Below are positions 58,680-64,000 of a stretch of 64,000 nucleotides of DNA, in pieces. The stretch comes from Rhynchopus sp. YZ270_cl-10 (Eukaryota; Euglenozoa; Diplonemea; Diplonemida; Diplonemidae): the NCBI GenBank assembly GCA_964035575.1, contig OZ037844.1, positions 434,001 through 498,000 on the forward strand, given 5' to 3'. A model generated the notes under the pieces. It saw only the letters and a list, made by a program, of their open reading frames with translations, was not told the DNA's origin and ran no database searches. Each line of letters begins with the position of its first letter. The stretch's first letter is position 1. The position numbers were made by a program, and so were the translations under genes.

Positions 58680-60980
58680 AACTGCCTCCCACCCCTGACA
58701 AGCACAGCCACAGTACCAGGAGTAAATCAAACTGACATGAGTCTTGGAGGTGAGGAGGTGAGGGAAGTCTGCAAGATAAAAACATCACCCAGTCTTTGTT
58801 CATCTTCATAATGTATTTGCGTACCCCAACCCTCCATCAAAGTTTATGTACGGTGATAAAGAATACGAGATAATGTGAAGTTATTTGATACAGGTACCGT
58901 ACGATGCCCGCACCTGAAAGCGCATTGATGTGCTAACGCCGGGCTTAGAAAAAAAAAATCGAAAACATGAACGTTCCCTACATACTTAAACACATCTGAA
59001 TATTCAGTAAAGGCTACACCGGCGCTTTGCCATGTTTAAACCAACAAAACAAAACGGGGAAAGATGCACGAGACTCGCACGTGGTCCGCAACAGAACATG
59101 CCACTTACATCTTCTTGAAAAAATAAAAGTGTGCGCTCTCATTTTTGGCGTCTGATGATTTTGGCGTCTTGTCCCTGGACACGAAGCAAAAAGACGTTGA
59201 AGGTTCAACGCCTCCAGAGATCTCCTCAGTGCTGTGGACAAATATGACAAAGGGGCAGTGTTGTTGGGGATACTGTGACACAGCAAAACAGCGCAACTGT
59301 AAAACGGGTCGCACGATGTGCGACCATTTAATCTGTATGTGTTGTCTCTGTCGTTGCACTATCACCCTCCAACATTGCACCATACGAGCTATTATCAGAG
59401 CAATGAAAGCAAAAAAAAAAAAAAAAAAAAAAAAGCAGAACTTAAAAGATGCATGTATCCTTTGCACACACATCTGAAAAATGGGGCAGTTGATGACGTG
59501 AACGCGCGCAAAAGATAGAGAAAAGATGCGGACGAAACACACACGAGCAACCTGGAGAACGTATTCTTTTTTATTGACATAAAAAAAAATAGCCTCGTAG
59601 GCCTTCAACGAAAGAACAAAAAAAAACGAGAGAGAAAAATGGTAGTTGCTAATGCAGGCACACCTCCGTCTGACCCACGTATGATGCCAGCCATCTGGAT
59701 GAAAGCACAAAAAATGACGATCGACAAAAATCGATCTTACGATCGTACCCACGATAGTTTTTGGGTACGATCGTAAAATATCGTACAATCGTAGGCAACC
59801 CGTGAAAAAAAAAGTCAGATTGGAAGTGCAAGCACCGCAGACGTAGCATCGAATCAAGGAATGAAAAAAAATCTTGTAAGATGAATGTGGCTCACGTGCA
59901 CACACATCTTTCATCAAGACATGGAAAGATGAATGTGTACTCCCCCCTGTGTGCACATACGCCGGCAAAAACGAAAACAAAACATAATTAGTAAATATCA
60001 TCTGAAACATTTGGCAATGCCGTCAAGCCATCTTTTATGGTGGCTGATCGTGTTCAGATTATTAAAAAGGGGGTATTTTTTTGTCAACTATTTAGCTGAG
60101 TGCAATGGTTAGGATTTTTTTCCCCAATGCCTCTGAAGCTGATTCCCAAGCTATTGGCTCTCGTTTCTTCCCAAGCGAAGCCACGGGACAAGAGAGGAAA
60201 GAAGAGAGGCAACAAAGGAGCCATTTCGAGACATATGCAAAAATATGCAAAAAAAAAAAAAAAAATGGGGGGCAGGAAGTTGGTAGCTACGCCTCTGTGG
60301 ACGGCAGACACCAAAAAAAAAGAGGGGACGAACCGAACTCTTGAGGATCACGTCTTCCGAAGAATGCGCGTGTTAAAAAAACGAAACAAAAAGTATAAAA
60401 GAAAGAAACGTTGAGAAGATGAACCTAAGCCTCGTTGTGCTTATTCACCAAACATTTGACTCCGTAGTGAACCTCGTTTGAGGTTGTGCAAAGTCCTAAG
60501 TCAGGCCAGAGAGCAACCTCAAAGGATCAGTAAAAAAAACGGGACAGAAAAAACACTTGGAAAAAAAAAATGCAATTTTATTTGCATTTCCAAACGCGCG
60601 ATCTTTCCCAAAAAAAGACACAAAAAAGGTTGAAAATTATTTTTCTGTGCGTAACAACCCCTAAGAGGTGCACCGCCATACTTGCTATTAGTCTGCTTGT
60701 CGACTATCACCATCACACCAAAAGGCGGGTTCTGAACATCACTCCAAAAACACCCAAGAGGGCCAGGACTCTGACAGAACGACACACCTTAAAAAATGTA
60801 TAGCGATACAAAAAAAGTGGGGAAAAAAAACGACTGTTTTTCTTTTTGTTTGCTATTTCGACAATCCACTAAAAGAAGTCTTGACTCATTATCACCTCAA
60901 AAAAAATTGGGAAAACACCATTTCATTTCACGATTTTCAAAAAAAAAAATTGACATAAAAACACACCCCCTTCACTCTTT
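58680..60980. other. Gene-free stretch between ANK-J and the PARP-kinase gene
   Basis: Holds the distal ANK flank (to 58850), a diverged CGTACGATGCC repeat piece at 58890-58930, the dispersed repeat at 59640-59845, poly(A) runs and a motif copy at 60416. The longest frame (59105-60010 minus) reads through repeats and homopolymers and is not supported. Confidence 0.45.
59640..59845. repeat. Dispersed repeat copy interrupted by a GATCGTACCC hairpin
   Basis: Both ends resemble 28015-28190 (AATGCAGGCAC, GATGCCAGCCATCTGGATGA; then GGAAGTGCAA). In the middle lies an inverted repeat, TTACGATCGTACCCA at 59737-59751 and TGGGTACGATCGTAA at 59762-59776, with further CGATC units around it, likely an insertion. 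Confidence 0.6.
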
Positions 60981-63916
60981 TCAATCAACCAACCGAGCCT
61001 TTTGCGTTAACTGCGTGCGTCTTATCTTCACTAAATATTCTGGATAGACACGTGACCTGTCATACACCACAAACTCCCGCGGTTTATTTTGCAGTTCTGC
61101 TAGGATGCTGTCCGTTGATACGTGCTCCTCTTTGCAGGACACATGACCTTCGACACAGGGTGGGCGTCGCGCTGCTTGCTCCTCCTCTGTTGTTCGTGTG
61201 GTCCGGATGTGTGGTGCGCCCATCAGGACACGGCATATAAATAGATCACAAAGACCGTCTGCATCCTCTGTCATATATTCATCTGATTTGCTTGAATTTT
61301 CTGCAAAGTACAGCCCCGCTCCGTTTAGCCCCCAGGAGCACACCCTTTCATCCATGCCTTGAGATACGATGAGATTCGCCCATTTGCGTTGCGTTCCGTG
61401 AAAGAGATGGGTTTCATTAACCGAGGCGCTAAGAAGCTCTGTGCCAAGACCTGGCGTGACGCAGCAGGGTGTTATATTAGGAAGGTCCTGCCGTGACAGC
61501 CGTTCATGCATCTGACGGCGTTGTAGGGTATACGCCTCCCATAGATCAGTATGCTCGACCCGCAGCACCTGAACCACCTCCAGACCACTATGGGTTTCGC
61601 CTCTCCTATTATTCCGCCCCAACCCCAACGGGGTGGTGCACGACTTTGTTACCATCTCCTGCACCGCATCCTTCACTGATGCTGTCACATCAACGACTTC
61701 CCCTCTCGCTTCACGGTTATGCCATGAAACCGGAGTACATATCGCTGTTGTCCTTGCCACCGGATTTCCTCTAAAAAACACGGAATGACTGACCTGCTCC
61801 GCGGACGGACGCTTCTCCGGATCCTCCTCAAGCATCGCGGAGAGGAGTGTATACGCATCCTTTGGTACATTGTGGGGTAGCACCTCGGGGACAGCTTCTG
61901 AGATGGTGCGTGGGGATGTGCTGACCGCATCGTATATCATCAACCCAAACGAAAACACATCCGACGCACAACTAGGTGCGCCACCTGCAAGCACCTCTGG
62001 GGCTATATACCCTTTTGTCCCCCGAACCCCTGCCATGGTTGGCGCCATGGTTGCGGTAACAGTTGAAGTGTCCTTGCTTATATCAAAATCACCGAGACGC
62101 GCCCCGCCGTCACTCCCTATGAATACATTTTCTGGTTTAATATCGCAGTGGACTATACCGTTTTGGTGGATACACGTTAACGCTAATGAGACATCGTGAA
62201 GGTATCTGGTGGTCCCTTCGGGACCGTTTTTTGTGATATGCGCTGCAAGGTCGCCGCCAGAGTAGTAGGGCATTTCCATATACCAGAAGCTGTCGCGGAA
62301 GACGCAGGTTACTTCGGTGATGCAGGGGTGGTTGAGGCGTTGGAGGGCTCGAGCCTCGCGGAGGAGACGGGTGGTGCCGTCCTGCTCGGAGGAGCTGAAC
62401 TGCTTGAGGACAACCATCGCTCCATCGGCCCGTCGCGCACGGCATACGGCATGGCGTCCCTTCGCTAGGACCTCTAGGTCGCTGTACTCTTTGAGTTGTC
62501 TATGCCGCACCAGCCCACCCCACAGCCGCAGCTCTTCGTCAATCGCAAGCTCTGGGTAGTATTTTATGCATGCTTCTGCGACCTTCTGTTCGTGTCCCTC
62601 CAATTCCCGTTGTGTCTTCCCAAAGTGGCGTCGCGCGGTTTTTAGTGCTTCTTGCAAATCGAAAAGGTGGGAATCATCTTTCTTTCGTTGTGCCCGCTTT
62701 AATGCGGTAGTGGCGTCTTCCAGTCGGTCTTCTGCAGTGGAAACCTCGCTGGCAAGAGAATGCAGGGTTTGCATAAGACCCTCTTTAGCAGGTCGTGCTG
62801 CGCCGTCTTCGAGAACCCTCAGTAATGTCTTTTCACTTCCCGCAGCGCTTCGAAGCAGGCTGAGCTGTGTACAGACAAACCCGCCTACCTGCCGAGACAC
62901 CTCTGATAGATGCTCCTGAAGCGCAGTGTGGGTGCGGTGCACGGCAGCTTCGCTTGCAATTAGATCAGAGCATAGTGCTTCCAACCCCTCTTTGTTTGCA
63001 GATAAGACGGACCTCGAGAAGCGAAGATACTCCACAGCTGCGGCATCTGCCTCTGCCTGAAGGATCTCTGCTGTGTCGCGGAGTGTGGCCAATGGTGTGT
63101 TGCATTCGAAAGTAGTGTGTTCTGCTGGTTCAAATGGTAGGAGTTGTGACAGTCTTCCCGGCACAATGTTGTGCACAAAGTGTAGAGCACGTTCCGCTGC
63201 AGCAAGGTGTGCAATGTGTGCAGCATCGCGGGCTTCCATGCGTGCAGTGCAGCTCCTGTGTGTCCTCGCCTCCGTCATGGCTGCTGTCAACACCGCTCTT
63301 GCAGATGACACTTCGTCCAGGACGTTGCACTCATTGTCTGCATCTACCAGGTCAAGGAGAGCCCCTACCTTGCCTTGGGATTCTCGAATCTGAAGGACCT
63401 TGTGCAACACCGAGATGACGTCGTTGCTTGCCAAGGATGCCTCCGTCTGGGAGCAAGCGGTGGTGTGTGCGGGAAGGTGATTGGCGGTTTGTGGTGGGGG
63501 TGTGTTGGTGTTGTGGTTGTTGGTCTGTGGCTCGCTGTGGGCGCCGGTGTGGTATTGCTCGAGGAGGGTTGCGATGTTGCTGTTTCGGACGAACTGTGCT
63601 GGGGATTCTCCTGTATGTGTTTTTTTTTGTAGTTTTGAAAATCGCAAAATAAGTTATCCGATTGAAGCCAAGAATCCCCCACCTTGACGACTAAAAAACT
63701 GGACATTGAACAATGTGGGCCGAACGGTAATTGACATTAAGGGTCGAAGCCAAATGTGTGAAGCCTCGTAGGATGGAGCATACCCTTTTTGTTCTGTGCA
63801 TAGAGGTCCGCACCTAAGTCCAAGAGAGTCTTCACTGCGTGGGGCTGCTTGTGTATGCATGCTATGTGCAGGGCTGTGCAACCTGTAGTGCATTGGGAAA
63901 AGGGTTGAAATCGCAT
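60981..63916 (-). CDS. Ankyrin - coiled coil - protein kinase - PARP catalytic fusion protein, two exons (920 aa spliced)
   Basis: Exon 1 63784-63916, intron 63611-63783, exon 2 60981-63610. Residues 8-70 form about two ankyrin repeats (GCTALHIACIHKQPHAVKTL; GESPAQFVRNSNIATLLEQY), the second completed only by splicing. Residues about 110-400 are helical and coiled-coil-like. The kinase has a degenerate glycine loop (LAKGRHAVC), Lys447, HCDIKPEN (532-539), DFD in place of DFG (552-554) and APE (581-583). The PARP domain has the H-Y-E triad: His782 in HLFHGT, Tyr812 in GAGLYFA and Glu890 in REFVVYD, so poly-ADP-ribosylation chemistry looks possible. PARPs transfer ADP-ribose from NAD+; tankyrases combine ankyrin repeats with PARP but have no kinase. 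Nuclear or cytosolic location not evident. Confidence 0.88.
63611..63783 (-). other. Spliceosomal intron of the PARP-kinase gene (173 nt)
   Basis: On minus: AAAAAGG|GTATGCTCC at the 5' end and AAACACATACAG|GAGAATCC at the 3' end. Splicing joins ALYAQNKKG-type sequence (LYAQNKKG) to ESPAQFV and restores an ankyrin repeat exactly, with phase-1 joining of GG|A. Unspliced, exon 1 would meet a stop within 20 codons. Confidence 0.85.
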
Positions 63917-63945
63917 TGTTTTGTGCCTAAAAATATCACAATCAT
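63917..63945 (-). promoter_or_regulatory. Candidate trans-splice acceptor of the PARP-kinase gene
   Basis: On minus: GTGATATTTTTAG, then GCACAAAACA and the ATG; the AG is 10 nt before the start. 63946-64000 is otherwise unassigned. Confidence 0.35.
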
Positions 63946-64000
63946 GTGCAAATCGTCACCACCCCTTTATTCGATTGCATTCTCTGACGGAGTCGGGCCA

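Noticed and set aside
59105-60010. 301-residue open frame on minus
   Set aside because: It reads through the dispersed repeat, the CGATC hairpin and a T-run giving poly-Phe; no domain, no leader signal, composition of a chance frame.

Overview
The window looks like nuclear DNA of a protist with repeat-rich chromosomes. Every recognisable host gene lies on the minus strand; only a retroelement fragment at the left edge reads on plus. Several start codons are preceded by a pyrimidine-rich tract and an AG, the pattern of spliced-leader acceptors, and the gene at the right edge has one clear conventional GT-AG intron. The edge retroelement has a tyrosine-recombinase-type (DIRS/Ngaro/VIPER-like) RT-RNase H. 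Together these point to Euglenozoa with introns, perhaps a diplonemid; this is inference, with no rRNA or spliced-leader gene in the window to test it.

Layout. 1-3.7 kb: RT-RNase H fossil, a 63-bp direct repeat and a truncated hAT-like MITE. 3.7-7.3 kb: two tandem ankyrin (ANK) genes, A broken and B intact. 8.7-10.1 kb: an inverted-repeat element carrying a gene fragment, then a TIR-bounded array of 261-bp units. 10.1-12.6 kb: two near-identical FMN split-barrel genes. 13.0-14.7 kb: ANK-C, with a 91-bp MITE in its leader. 15.9-17.3 kb: a sirtuin. 17.5-20 kb: nested inverted repeats and foldback elements. 20.4-21.1 kb: a third split-barrel gene. 24.1-25.4 kb: a K+-channel-like protein. 26.8-32.2 kb: an intact hAT-like MITE with 8-bp target duplication, possible exon islands, and a second inverted-repeat plus array locus. 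32.2-34.5 kb: a MAP2K-like kinase. 35.3-36.9 kb: a perfect 45-copy hexanucleotide repeat beside a beta-propeller gene. 39.6-40.7 kb: a CAP-Gly protein. 41.3-58.6 kb: seven more ANK genes (D to J), with G, H and I in about 3-kb tandem units. 61.0-63.9 kb: a spliced gene joining ankyrin, coiled coil, protein kinase and PARP catalytic domains.

The dominant biology is an expanding ANK family of ten loci. Its members share a leader, an N-terminal domain and a 3' box. They vary in two ways. Protein length steps by about 100 residues, one three-ankyrin super-repeat at a time. The N-terminal signal is a nuclear-localisation-like basic cluster in some copies, lost in others, and replaced in ANK-D by an apparent N-myristoylation signal. 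Sirtuin and PARP-kinase are both NAD+-dependent families; the MAP2K, channel, CAP-Gly and propeller genes look like ordinary single-copy host genes between repeat blocks.
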